Below are positions 1 through 8,626 of a DNA stretch of 12,630 nucleotides, piece by piece. Position 1 is the stretch's first letter. Each line of letters begins with the position of its first letter. Location: contig JAQIWT010001084.1 of the NCBI GenBank assembly GCA_034696485.1, positions 1-12,630 of the forward strand, written 5' to 3'. The notes below the pieces were generated by a model. It was given only the letters and a program-made list of their open reading frames with translations. It was not told the DNA's origin and did not search any database. Source of the stretch: Isohypsibius dastychi. Its lineage: Eukaryota > Tardigrada > Eutardigrada > Parachela > Isohypsibiidae. Both the position numbers and the translations under genes were made by a program.

Positions 1-365
1 TTAAGCTTGCAACCCCCTCACAACGCAGTTTAGCAGGAACTCCCCCTAATGTTATAGTCTACGAGCACCGCCGTTCCATTCCAAAATGTAAGCCTAGCAG
101 GAACTGTCAGCTTTGCAGGACCGCAGTTTAGCAGGAATCTGAGAGTAGTAGGTTAATTCCAGTATTTGCTAAATCTGGTTTGAAATCAGAGCGACTATAA
201 ATTTCAATGCTCCAGCAAAAACAAAATTATTATCCATAAAAATTATTATTATTGAAATGATTAAAACAAAATTATGATAACAAATACAATAATAACCACA
301 AAAGTATATAAAAACAAAATAACTGAATAGTAAAGAACAAAAAACAAAATATAATTATCCGATAC
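1..365. other. PAR-3 downstream intron (left edge); no coding seen
   Basis: No exon with a family match is visible on either strand. On the minus strand a GTATCG donor at 365-360 is the likely start of the next PAR-3 intron. Positions 225-365 are very A-rich on the plus strand, with runs of ATT and AACAAAAT. Positions 24-137 hold a cluster of TAGCAGGAA-type direct repeats, listed separately. The next PAR-3 exon is expected further left, outside the window. Confidence 0.6.
24..137. repeat. Degenerate TAGCAGGAA direct repeats
   Basis: CGCAGTTTAGCAGGAA occurs twice exactly, at 24-39 and 122-137. A third relative, CTAGCAGGAACT, lies at 94-105, and a weaker one, TTTGCAGGA, at 112-120. That makes four GCAGGA cores in about 110 bp, all in the same orientation. 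The spacing is irregular, so this is not a clean tandem array. It may be a decayed minisatellite or the edge of a dispersed repeat. Confidence 0.6.
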
Positions 366-1396
366 GCACAGCATGGAGTCTCTCGGTTCATCGCCGTGAT
401 CATCCATCAATCCAGATGACAAGTTCATCGGTCCATTCTGCAAAGTAGACAGATTATCAATTACATTAGCACAGTCTTCACGCCAAAAAGTCATCGCCTT
501 ATAAACATCCTCAAAACCTACTTCCGAAAAACTGTCATCGCCTTCAATTAAAAGCGGTTCCGATTTCCCGCCGGAAACCGTTACCGAGGTCATGGAAGAA
601 GAAGGATTCTGATATAATCTCGGTGGTTTCGGAGGAATGTTCTCCAGTTGCGGCGATCCCGGAACTTGAATGATATGATGCAAAACAGCTGGTTCCTGAT
701 GAACAATTCGAGATTCCAGCGGCTGTTTCTGCGTTGTAATCGAGACCGGAAGTTCCCTCGCAATCGTAATCGACATTGCTGGAGAAGATGTGCCATGAGC
801 CTGCATGGCTTTTCGCAAAGTCTCCATAGCATCTTGGTTACTTTGACCGAGCAGACTGATACCATTGATACTCAGAAGTTGGTCTTCCGGTAAAAGTCTT
901 CCATCTTTCGAAGCAGCGCCACCATGAATAATATTCATGACGAAGATACCCTCGTCTCTTGTCGAAGTGCCATCTTCCGAAATTCCGGATCTTCCCTTCA
1001 CTCGAACACCCAGTCCAGCTGATCCGCTGTCATGAGATGGAATATCAAAAGTCATGACTTCTTTGTTCCGTTCACGAGCTTCTTCTTTGTTCTCTGATTT
1101 CAACGGTTCCGCGGTTTTTTCAAGAACCCGAGGCAAGATCGGACTGGTCGTTTCCGGTCGACCAACAACAAGAATCACTTCGGTGTTATATGGAATGCCG
1201 CGGAGCATGTTAACGACTTCATCCTGCGACTTTCCGGTTAAATCAATGCCGTTGACTTCGAGGAGACGGTCGCCGGTTTTCAGACGACCGTCTTTGAATG
1301 CAGCTCCTTTGGACAAGATGCTTTTGACATAGATCGGACATATTCCACCAGCTGGGTTATCACGGGTTGTGATTGTGAATCCAAGTCCTTCCGGGC
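366..1396 (-). other. par-3: PAR-3 exon 7: PDZ2, PDZ3 and following linker
   Basis: One 1031-nt exon completes PDZ2 (PEGLGFTITTRD loop; GAAFKDGRLKTGDRLLEVNG) and contains all of PDZ3 (GSAGLGVRVKG loop; GGAASKDGRLLPEDQLLSING; NQDAMETLRKAM). Both are among the best-conserved parts of the family, and the vertebrate protein reads almost the same at these motifs. PDZ3 is followed by about 130 residues with a proline-rich IPPKPPRLY, a Ser/Thr-rich stretch and an acidic GDDSFSEVGFEDVYKAMTFW. The last resembles the vertebrate DDVGFVTADAGTWAKAAI region that precedes CR3. No FGRQSMSEKR-type aPKC site is visible before the exon ends. Confidence 0.94.
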
Positions 1397-4300
1397 CTAA
1401 AACGGTAAATAAATAATTAACAAGATGTCTGCGAAGTCAATCAAACTCAGTGGAACACAAAAACGATATCACATTTCATCCGAACTTGAATTGATAAAAC
1501 AAAATGATTTGATATAAAATCCTGATAATGAAAGCCATTACTGTGGTACATTTATTTAATTGAGCTATTTAATTCTGCTTCACCACATTACGATTTAAAA
1601 AAGGCTGCTTTCTTCTCTATGTAAATATTGGTTTGATATTATAAGATTGAATGTTGCTTGCCAAGCGAATGGGGGGTCAAAATAACACAACTGTTCTTTT
1701 GAGTTATTCACATTTTCAGATGCAGACTGTTTTCCTAGGGGATTAGAAAAGTATGACCAATCCATATTGTCGTTTCGATCAAACCATCACAGCGAAGTGA
1801 TGAAAGAATTCTCATGATTGAATGAATAATGCTTTGTTCATATCGCGCACCAAAAAAGCTAGCAACCACGAAATAATCGAATGAATTCAGAACATTAATT
1901 ATGCGAAAAAACAGGTATCTTCCGGTTGAATCGAATTTTGATTTACTTGCAACAATACTTCACATAAAACGAGACAGCTGATTTGGAATTTTGGATGAGC
2001 CAGAAAAATAAAACCAATACAAAAACACTCACCTTTCAAGAGATCAATCGTAAGTCTCCTTCCGGTTTGCCTCATAGATCCAAACGTATAAAATCCATCC
2101 GTGCTCATTTCCCGGTTAGTTTTGTCAAAATCAATCGCATTTTCATAATTTGCTCTTTGCAACATCGTCTCAATATCATACGGCAACTTGGGTTTGGGTG
2201 GAAGTGGTGGAGGAATGCGTTTAATGGAGTGAGCTTGCTGAGATTTCTCGGTCAGCGTCGCCACTGCGGAAGAGACGCGAATTTTCACAGCTGTGCCTTG
2301 GGCGGCATTCACGGCACTTCGAAGAACATCCTGCGCTCTGAAACATCGAAATAGTCAGCACCAAATCTTTCAGACCCGTTTCACCACTTTGCTCATAAGA
2401 CTCGCAAATGTAGTTTCGCCGCACATGAATAGCTTTATTATGCTAGCTGAACTGAAGCGTGCTGGGGGCAGGTAGTAATACTCAAAGGTGGTTTTGGAGA
2501 TTGGAGAGTTAAGATTTGCTCAAGAAAATCATAACTGGGCACCGCCCATTCACACAGTTTCATTATTTCACAAAACAGTTTTTTTCGCCGCAAATTCCAA
2601 ATTTCGTCACGCGGATTAAAACATCAACATCAGCTTATGTCGCAATTGAAATATCCCAGTAGGGCAACAATCACGAGATTCTATTTCAGTCACAATAAAT
2701 TAATTTTCTGGTAATTAACTCTCAATAAAGCTGACCTCAATTCTTTGAGGAAAACACATCAGTTTCGGCATCAAAAGACATTATTCATCATAAACTTCAA
2801 AAATCGTGAGAGGAACAATTAATCAGTTACGGAGAACCAGAACATCAAACACCAACACTTTTTGATTATTGATTTCTTGATTACTTTGTTAGTGTACTCT
2901 CACCTGCTGAATTCCAGATCATCAACTCTCCGTCCATTTACATCAATAATGCGGTCGTTCAAATGAAGTAATCCACTCTTCTCAGCAACCGAATTAGGGT
3001 CGATGGCTTGTATCCTAAGCCCCTTTGTTTCATATTCCGGGATCAGGTGCAATCCCACAGGTTCGCCTTGTTTCGGTATCAAACTAACCACAGTTTCTTC
3101 TTCCGTCGCTTCCGGTGGAGATGGATGTGGCGACTTTCGAGGTTCATTACTATGGAACGATGAATGACCGGAATCTGGAGGCGAGAGGTCATTCGTGGAA
3201 CCAACAATCCTCTGGAGGGATTTCTACAGATGAATAATCATGAAAAACTCGAGGAAAAATGAAAATATGAAAAATTTACTTGAGGCGGAAGTGCAATCAC
3301 AACTCTTCCACGACCAGACTCGGTGTCGTTGCCGGAAACAACAGCAGCGGTGGACCATCTTTTGAGTTGTTGCTGATGGACATCATCAGAGTCCTCCTCC
3401 AAATCTTTGACTGTATCCAATGCCGATTCGCTTCCGCGTCGTACAAGCAAGGCCAAACCTGGATTAGCCCATGCGATGATTACAAGCACTTGATCGGATC
3501 AATGGCGCACTTACCAGGCTTACCACCAACCACATCCTCCTTAATCTCAATGCCGTTGTGGTCTTCATCGGACATGAGTCCCGACCTTTCAAGGAGCCAT
3601 CGCTGGTTCTCATTCAGAGTCGGCATTTTCTGACCGGAAACAACGTCGTGATGACCGTGGCTGTTCTTCTCGCTGTTCTCGCTGTCAGGCCGCCAGGTGT
3701 CAGTAGAGCTCGAACCGGCACTCATTCCATCGCTGGCTAAATGGCTGTCAAGTTCATCCGAGTCTTCTTCAAACACGGCCATGAGCTGGAAAAAGACATA
3801 ATCATTACATGTTACAGAAGAAGAAAAAATCGGCTGGCCAAAAATTTGCCTCAAAAGTTTTCATTATATCGAGAGGCTTTGAACCTTCTTTCCTATTCTA
3901 CATTCTCAGGTCAAATAACTCTTCAAAAAGATTTCGAGGAGAGAAGGATACCGTGGACAAAATTCGTGATGGTCAGGAACATTCTGTAATGCTTTCACAT
4001 GTCTGTAATGCTTACTCGAACCATGTCGACTTCACGTTCTGTTGACTCACATGACAATCACATTGTCTAACAACTTTATATCGAAAATGACTCGAGCAAA
4101 ATTAAGCATCTATGATCAGCAATACAGTAATCTAGGAATTATCAACTTATGATCAACATGATTACGTACGGAAAACTACATGGATCTGCTCCAAAAAAAT
4201 GAATTTATCTATGAAAATTTTAGGTCTTTCTGAACAATAACGACTAAACTTTGGGATAAATTCCGTAGAAACTGAAATTACGTTCAGTATTTTAACCAAG

Positions 4301-7300
4301 ATGTTCAACAAGTATTCATTTTTTGGGTCATTGAAAAATTATATTTAGCTCATATTTTTTTGCATGAGCGCTGCACGTCGCAAATTCGGCACTTCTGGTG
4401 ATTCCCATAATCGTTCACATTCAATATTTACCTTGTCATGTAAAAACAGTAATCTAGAATCGCATATTTCAGAAATCGTCGCAAGTCGCGACCGCGAGCC
4501 AAAACCAAGCCACATAATCTGGATTATTGCCCATTCTCAAATCTCACCTGCTCTCGATCGTCCACCACCGCCGCGATATGGTCGTTAAAATCCAATATTC
4601 CACCGTCGGTAATGCTTTTAACGTTCTGAACGCGTATTTTGACCTTCGAGCCCTGCAAAATAAGAAACACAATTAGATCCAACCCAGACACTTGCAAAAC
4701 ACGGCAGAAAATCAGCAACCTAGATGTTAGATGCCCAACAAGCTCTACACAAGAAAACGAAGAGAACAATTCCAATGCAAACATGAACTGGGAAAAATGT
4801 CACCAATTTTACGATGCATGACTCGCAGTTGAACTTATTTGTTATTTCAGGGGACGTGATGATGGACGTTGCCTTTATGACTCGGTTATCAAAATCGCAG
4901 TATGCGACGACGCCTACTTGGAATCATGTTCAATTTTATTTCAGTGACACTGATTATTAAGAATGTGAGCCTGATAAGTAGGTGATAACAATTCAAGAAA
5001 AAAACCTCCCGATTTCATCTATTTTCATCCGTTTTGTCTAACAAGTTTAGCTCCAGTGCCAGACAACGAAAACAACAAGCTAATTTCTGCATTTGTAACC
5101 ATCATCAGTTTTTTTGATCGCCAATCAAAGAATAAAAGAAATTTGTGAGTAGACTGACGAGAACATCCGTGGGTTAATCGAAGCCTTCACTTCCCGACAT
5201 ATTTTCTTGCCGAAAATGTTAGCCGATGGCCCTCACGAACTGAATCAACAGGTGGGCTTAGTGAATTATCGCATGTTACGCTGATATTTCAGCAAAATTC
5301 AAAAGATGCAATACAAATTCAATAATCACGATGACATCAAGACAATTTCTGCATCCGGATTAGAACACCAAAACGTCGAGCTGATAGACTGCAGGCACTG
5401 TTGGGGACCAACTGCTGCTTTTGCTTATTGTTTACAGCGACCCAAATTGCTCCCACTCAACACAATCTCCAAGCTGTCCTACAACTACAAACAGACGGAA
5501 CTCTAAACGAGCACACCTGATCTCGAGCTGCTAAATAAACAATAATACTCGATCAAGTTTAATAAATATTCATTAGAAAAATATGTCGGATTCAATTGAA
5601 GCTGAATCCTTGATGATCGCCACTTGAAAAAGAACAGCTGCCGAGGTTTCTAAACATAAGCATGACGCTGGCCCACATGGAGTTTTGGAAACAGAGCACC
5701 TCCTTTCGAGAAGAACTACGATCTTAAAAAACTGGAGAAGTAAGACAAAGTTGAATTTTTGTAAAATACTGAACTCAAGAAACTACAACAGCAGCCTGTC
5801 CTAGTTTTAATTTGATTGTTTCCTATAAAATATTTTTATCAATGAAAGGCTCCATTGGATCGATTTTGTGAGACCACAGGAAATTACGAACTCGATCATG
5901 TAATCATACAGCGTAATCATGGGAACATGGGAATTTTGTAATCCTTTCATGCTCTCTGAGCAACTTGAATGGAAACGTGATTTTCGAACTATCAACTGAC
6001 AATGAATACTTGAAAAATGACTGCTCGGTACAGTGGTTAATAACGGAGAAAGGATGCGGTATGAACGCATTTGAAGTGCATTGATTCTCGCAGAGCGTAA
6101 AAAACAAAATCGATCTGGGGCGAGACACCTGCATTTCTGCATACAGCGGAATTACATCATGCTATTAAAAAAATCAAAACAATCACAACCACAATTCAGA
6201 CAGACAAACAATTGACCCAGAAGAGCCTGATGGATTTTGTCGGATTGTTCTTTGACCGTAAGCCGAACAAAAGCGATATCCTTTCATTTGCCGGTATTGA
6301 ATATCAATTACGTTTCTGTTTAAACCAATTCACATGTTAGCATTCAACGATGATGCAGAGAATTCAAAAATCAACCCAAGCTCAATTATCAACAACCCAG
6401 ACAGTTTCGCGAACCCGCATCCACAAAAAATTAACGACCACAACGAGAAAAAACGACCGACACAAAACTTTGAAATTGAAATCGAACAGCAAAATAATTA
6501 TTCTGCAGTTGTTTCCACCATTACGAGATCAACTGGTCTAGTCAGAAAACCAGAATAAGAAACTCAACAAAGCTCAAAATATTTAACTTGTCTCAACTCT
6601 CAACTACATGCCAAATACAGATGACCTGGATCCACAAAACAAAGCACAAACTTCTCCCTGACATTTCACATTTATCGCCCCACCCACTTAATTAGTCACA
6701 TGAAATAATCTCATGGAAAGATTATCTGATAATTGATTTCAGGCATATGTTTTTGTTCCCGTCTCGAACTAATCTACAGCATCTCACTCATCAAAACAAG
6801 AGCTGCTTTCATCGCCGAAGTACCGCTGCGCTGATAACATTTGACGTCCGGTTCAGTTTGCGCCATTCTGACTCACTCGTGAAGATCGCACAGATTCTCC
6901 ATCTCATATTTCCAGACAATGAAGTGAAAGAAGCAACTGTTGCCAGTTAGAGGCACTTCAACATTTCCGCAGCAATTACGAGTGCTTTTTACAACAGCAG
7001 AAAAAATGCTCCAACAATAAGACGCTTTTTCAAAACTCGAGCCCCTGTCAGCATATTTCCGTTATCAAATGTCACAACAGACCAGCTATCATTCCGAAAT
7101 TTAACCCACGATCGACGAACATCCGCTACACCGAATTTCACAAACTGACCACTGACCAAGCGGAGAACACGATTTAAAAATAGCTCCACAAAACATACCT
7201 TTCCCGTTGCTCGTTTGTATCTCGAGATGGCTTCCATAATAAGATCCTTAACCAACATATTCCCATCTCCACAAGGTACGGTAATCCGCGTCTCGTCGAA

Positions 7301-7318
7301 ACAAACTATCACCTTCAT
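366..7318 (-). CDS. par-3: PAR-3 / PARD3 / Bazooka polarity scaffold (3' end outside window)
   Basis: This is a cortical scaffold of the PAR-3/PAR-6/aPKC complex, which sets apical or anterior polarity. Seven exons on the minus strand read in frame: 7318-7199, 4652-4548, 3785-3515, 3458-3280, 3223-2904, 2337-2033 and 1396-366, giving 777 residues. Every junction has a GT donor and an AG acceptor, and the phases match (0, 0, 1, 0, 2, 1). The domain order follows vertebrate PARD3: CR1 (1 to about 85), a PAR-1/14-3-3-like site (about 175), PDZ1 (about 270-355), PDZ2 (about 426-513) and PDZ3 (about 547-647). The start is the ATG opening MKVIVCF, which matches the conserved family N-terminus; the frame upstream has no other ATG back to 7372. 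The last visible exon probably stops at a GTATCG donor at 365, because beyond it the frame becomes AT-rich and hydrophobic. The aPKC-binding CR3 and the C-terminal coiled coil are not seen and should lie left of position 1. Identity is very secure; the 366 boundary is less so. Confidence 0.95.
1397..2032 (-). other. PAR-3 intron 6 (636 nt), no gene seen
   Basis: The intron runs from a GTGAGT donor at 2032 to a TTTTAG acceptor at 1397 in transcript sense. It is AT-rich, and the open frames in it are short and unlike any family I know. I saw no RNA gene or repeat. Confidence 0.8.
2033..3223 (-). other. par-3: PAR-3 exons 5-6: PDZ1 and PDZ1-PDZ2 linker
   Basis: Exon 5 (3223-2904) and exon 6 (2337-2033) are separated by a 566-nt intron that splits an Arg codon. 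PDZ1 starts at about VVSLIPKQGEPVGLHLIP (the GEPVGLHL carboxylate-binding loop), continues with LLHLNDRIIDVNGRRV, and finishes across the junction as SRAQDVLRSAV...TAVKIRVSSA. This matches vertebrate PDZ1 (GGPLGIHVVP, ENDCIVRIN, RFEQAQHMFRQAM). Exon 6 then carries a proline-rich IPPPLPPKPKLP stretch, a possible SH3-type ligand, and ends with RRLTIDLLKG, the first strand of PDZ2. Junction phases are 2 and then 1, and both are satisfied. Confidence 0.92.
2338..2903 (-). other. PAR-3 intron 5 (566 nt), no gene seen
   Basis: The intron interrupts the PDZ1 coding sequence. It has a GTGAGA donor at 2903 and a GATGTTTCAG acceptor at 2338. The sequence is AT-rich, with no recognisable coding or structural element. 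Confidence 0.82.
3280..3785 (-). other. par-3: PAR-3 exons 3-4: linker with PAR-1/14-3-3-like site
   Basis: Exon 3 (3785-3515) and exon 4 (3458-3280) are joined across a 56-nt intron with a GTAAGT donor. They encode residues 76-225. Exon 3 ends the CR1 domain and then becomes a Ser/Asp-rich, probably disordered linker. Exon 4 has the motif LLVRRGSESAL (about 170-179), which aligns with the vertebrate VRRSSDPAL, a PAR-1 phosphorylation and 14-3-3 docking site. The following KRWSTAAV resembles vertebrate TRWSTTAG. Here the proline two residues after the phospho-serine is replaced by serine. Confidence 0.85.
3786..4547 (-). other. PAR-3 intron 2 (762 nt), no gene seen
   Basis: The intron runs from a GTGAGA donor at 4547 to a TTTTTCCAG acceptor at 3786. 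It contains a 12-bp direct repeat, ACAGTAATCTAG, at 4124-4135 and 4446-4457, which may be chance. Open frames on the plus strand (3741-4045) overlap exon 3 antisense and have no family resemblance. Confidence 0.8.
4548..4652 (-). other. par-3: PAR-3 exon 2: second half of CR1 domain
   Basis: This short exon has 35 codons, phase 0 at both ends. It opens GSKVKIRVQNVKSITDGG after a TTTTGCAG acceptor and closes with a DDREQ run before GTGAGA. The GGILDxxD segment and the acidic VxDDR end match the CR1 region of PARD3 (GGILDLDDI...ADDKD). It joins directly to exon 3, which continues with LMAVFEEDSDE, the counterpart of the vertebrate LVAVFDEQD. This contiguity argues that no coding exon is hidden in intron 1. 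Confidence 0.92.
4653..7198 (-). other. PAR-3 intron 1 (2546 nt)
   Basis: This is by far the largest intron in the window. It sits between the two CR1 exons, with a GTATGT donor at 7198 and a TATTTTGCAG acceptor at 4653. The CR1 sequence is contiguous across it, so no missing exon is needed. Inside are a 48-codon plus-strand ORF (4814-4960), a weak tRNA-like stretch (about 6019-6090) and a small hairpin at 5588-5609 (GGATTCA, 8-nt loop, TGAATCC). The longer open frames (5306-5506, 5807-6142, 6334-6558, 6747-6950) have no family match and skewed compositions. A first intron of this size may hold enhancers, but nothing in the sequence proves it. Confidence 0.75.
4814..4960 (+). other. Small ORF (48 aa) inside PAR-3 intron 1, doubtful
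   Basis: A plus-strand ATG frame starts MHDSQLNLFVISGDVMMD and ends VQFYFSDTDY before TAA. Codon use looks mixed and protein-like rather than AT-rich, and a TTGTTATTTCAG splice-acceptor-like string sits inside it at about 4839-4850. The part after that string could therefore instead be a terminal exon of a nested gene. I do not recognise the peptide, and no upstream exon is evident. An ORF of this length is common by chance, so treat it as unproven. Confidence 0.15.
7199..7318 (-). other. par-3: PAR-3 exon 1: first half of CR1 oligomerisation domain
   Basis: The forty codons begin MKVIVCFDETRITVPCGDG and end SRYKRATGK at a consensus GTATGT donor. The family N-terminus is MKVTVCF followed by a VPCGDG stretch and a TRYRKA helix, so the match is close over the whole exon. 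CR1 folds like a PB1/DIX domain and self-assembles head to tail into filaments, which concentrates PAR-3 at the cortex. The exon is separated from the second half of the domain by the 2.5-kb intron 1. Confidence 0.93.
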
Positions 7319-8626
7319 GATGATGTACGTACAACAACGACCTTGAGACGAAAGATTGAAGAAATGAAACACTCTTGTTGCAAATTCAACACAATCCTGG
7401 GCGCGTGAATCTCCAGTCCATTGCTGCTCAATCCCGTTTTAGGTTAGTCCGAAACAATAAACAATGAAGCAGAGGTAACAATTGCGTTATACGGTTCACG
7501 ATGATCTGCAGTGCACAATGATAATCGCCATGCTTCTCGAGATGGAAAATCTACAACACACTCTCAGGTAAAATATGTCTTTTCCAAACAGTGTGCTCCG
7601 GAGCGTGACTGATAAGCGAGAACGGCAAGCGACTGCATCCTCAGCTCAGGTAAGGCAAGTGTAATTACTCACCTTACTTCCCTGTGAACTCGGTATACAA
7701 CACCCGACTTGACGCCGAATGTAGGCCGAGATGATACAGAGATATCGCAAGTAGAACCTCGTTTTTACAGCATGTTTCTTATGGCTTCTGAAAGGTGGCT
7801 AAGCTGGGCGTATATCTGTGTAAGGTAGCAGTATTTATGGGACGAGGTGCAGTAGGCGTAGCCCGTCGGCAAAGTGTACCAATCAGGTTACCACGATAAG
7901 GCTACCACTAAATTCCGCTTTCATTCTTTTCTTTCATTTTCACCTCTCTCTCACTCTTTTGTCATTTGTAATTCTTTATTCCGCGCATACATACAATACG
8001 GACGGTTGCGATTGTTAGCCTGGAGCAGTACATTACTGTCTATCGAAATGCCTGGGCAGGTTTTACAGCGCTCATAATCTAAATGCTCATTTTTCAAAAA
8101 CATAAAATCGTGTCAACTTAAAGTAAAGATAATGTTCGCGTCGAGTTTTGTCGAGAGTAAACTTGCGACCTCTTGATCATCGTGAAAGAAAGACGCGCCG
8201 CTGTTAGCAATGCTAACTGCATTAAGCTCCATATGACCACCGGAAGCAGTAAAAGGTCACAAACAACACCGCGGCACAATAAAGTCGTAAAGCGACTCGT
8301 TTTTTGCCACTTGTAAATCGTACCAACTGCAACCTGTTATCAAAGTACTCGGCCAACCGTACTTTGCCGTGAACTACCGCACGTTTCCGAATACAAATCA
8401 TTATTGTTAAAATCACGTCTCAAGATCAAGTTGAACACCGGACGGCTCGCAAAGCTACTGTTCAGTACAAACAATCACCCTAAAAAACAAAACCACCGAC
8501 GTGGTAAAAACGGTTAAAAGCTTGAAACGGAAAGAATCAGCGAGGCAAGTAGATGTCCGCTCAATTACTATCCACTTGCGGCCCACAGGAAGTCTTTAAC
8601 GATTGCTGAGCCGAAATTGCAGCTTC
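7319..8626. other. Intergenic region upstream of PAR-3, downstream of COASY
   Basis: This 1.3 kb separates the COASY stop from the PAR-3 ATG; both genes are on the minus strand. It should contain the COASY 3' UTR, the PAR-3 5' UTR and the PAR-3 promoter. No coding sequence with a family match is seen; frames at 7874-8077 (plus) and 8222-8416 (minus) look random. A perfect 6-bp stem with a 3-nt loop, GTTAGC AAT GCTAAC, lies at 8203-8217. A minus-strand AATAAA lies at 7980-7975, but it is 650 nt past the COASY stop and may not serve it. The gap is too long for a typical nematode operon spacing of about 100 nt. Confidence 0.65.

Noticed and set aside
4124-4457. ACAGTAATCTAG repeated twice in PAR-3 intron 2
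   Set aside because: Only 12 bp, 322 bp apart in AT-rich DNA, with no shared flanks; listed as a note but not a convincing element.
5218-5517. Possible nested gene: ATG exon ending CAACAG, GTGGGC donor, short intron with TTTCAG acceptor, then an open frame
   Set aside because: The joined frame stops after about ten codons and the alternative frames have no family match; the putative intron is only about 42 nt.
5807-6142. 111-codon minus-strand open frame in PAR-3 intron 1
   Set aside because: No recognisable domain, random-looking composition, and the PAR-3 CR1 domain is complete without it.
6334-6558. 74-codon plus-strand open frame rich in Asn, Gln and Lys
   Set aside because: Its composition simply reflects A-rich intronic DNA, and two frames overlap there equally well.
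8222-8416. 64-codon minus-strand open frame downstream of COASY
   Set aside because: No start context, no family resemblance, and it lies in the expected COASY 3' flank.
7319-8626. COASY and PAR-3 as an operon
   Set aside because: They share a strand, but the 1.3-kb spacing is far beyond usual nematode operon gaps and no trans-splice signal is demonstrable.
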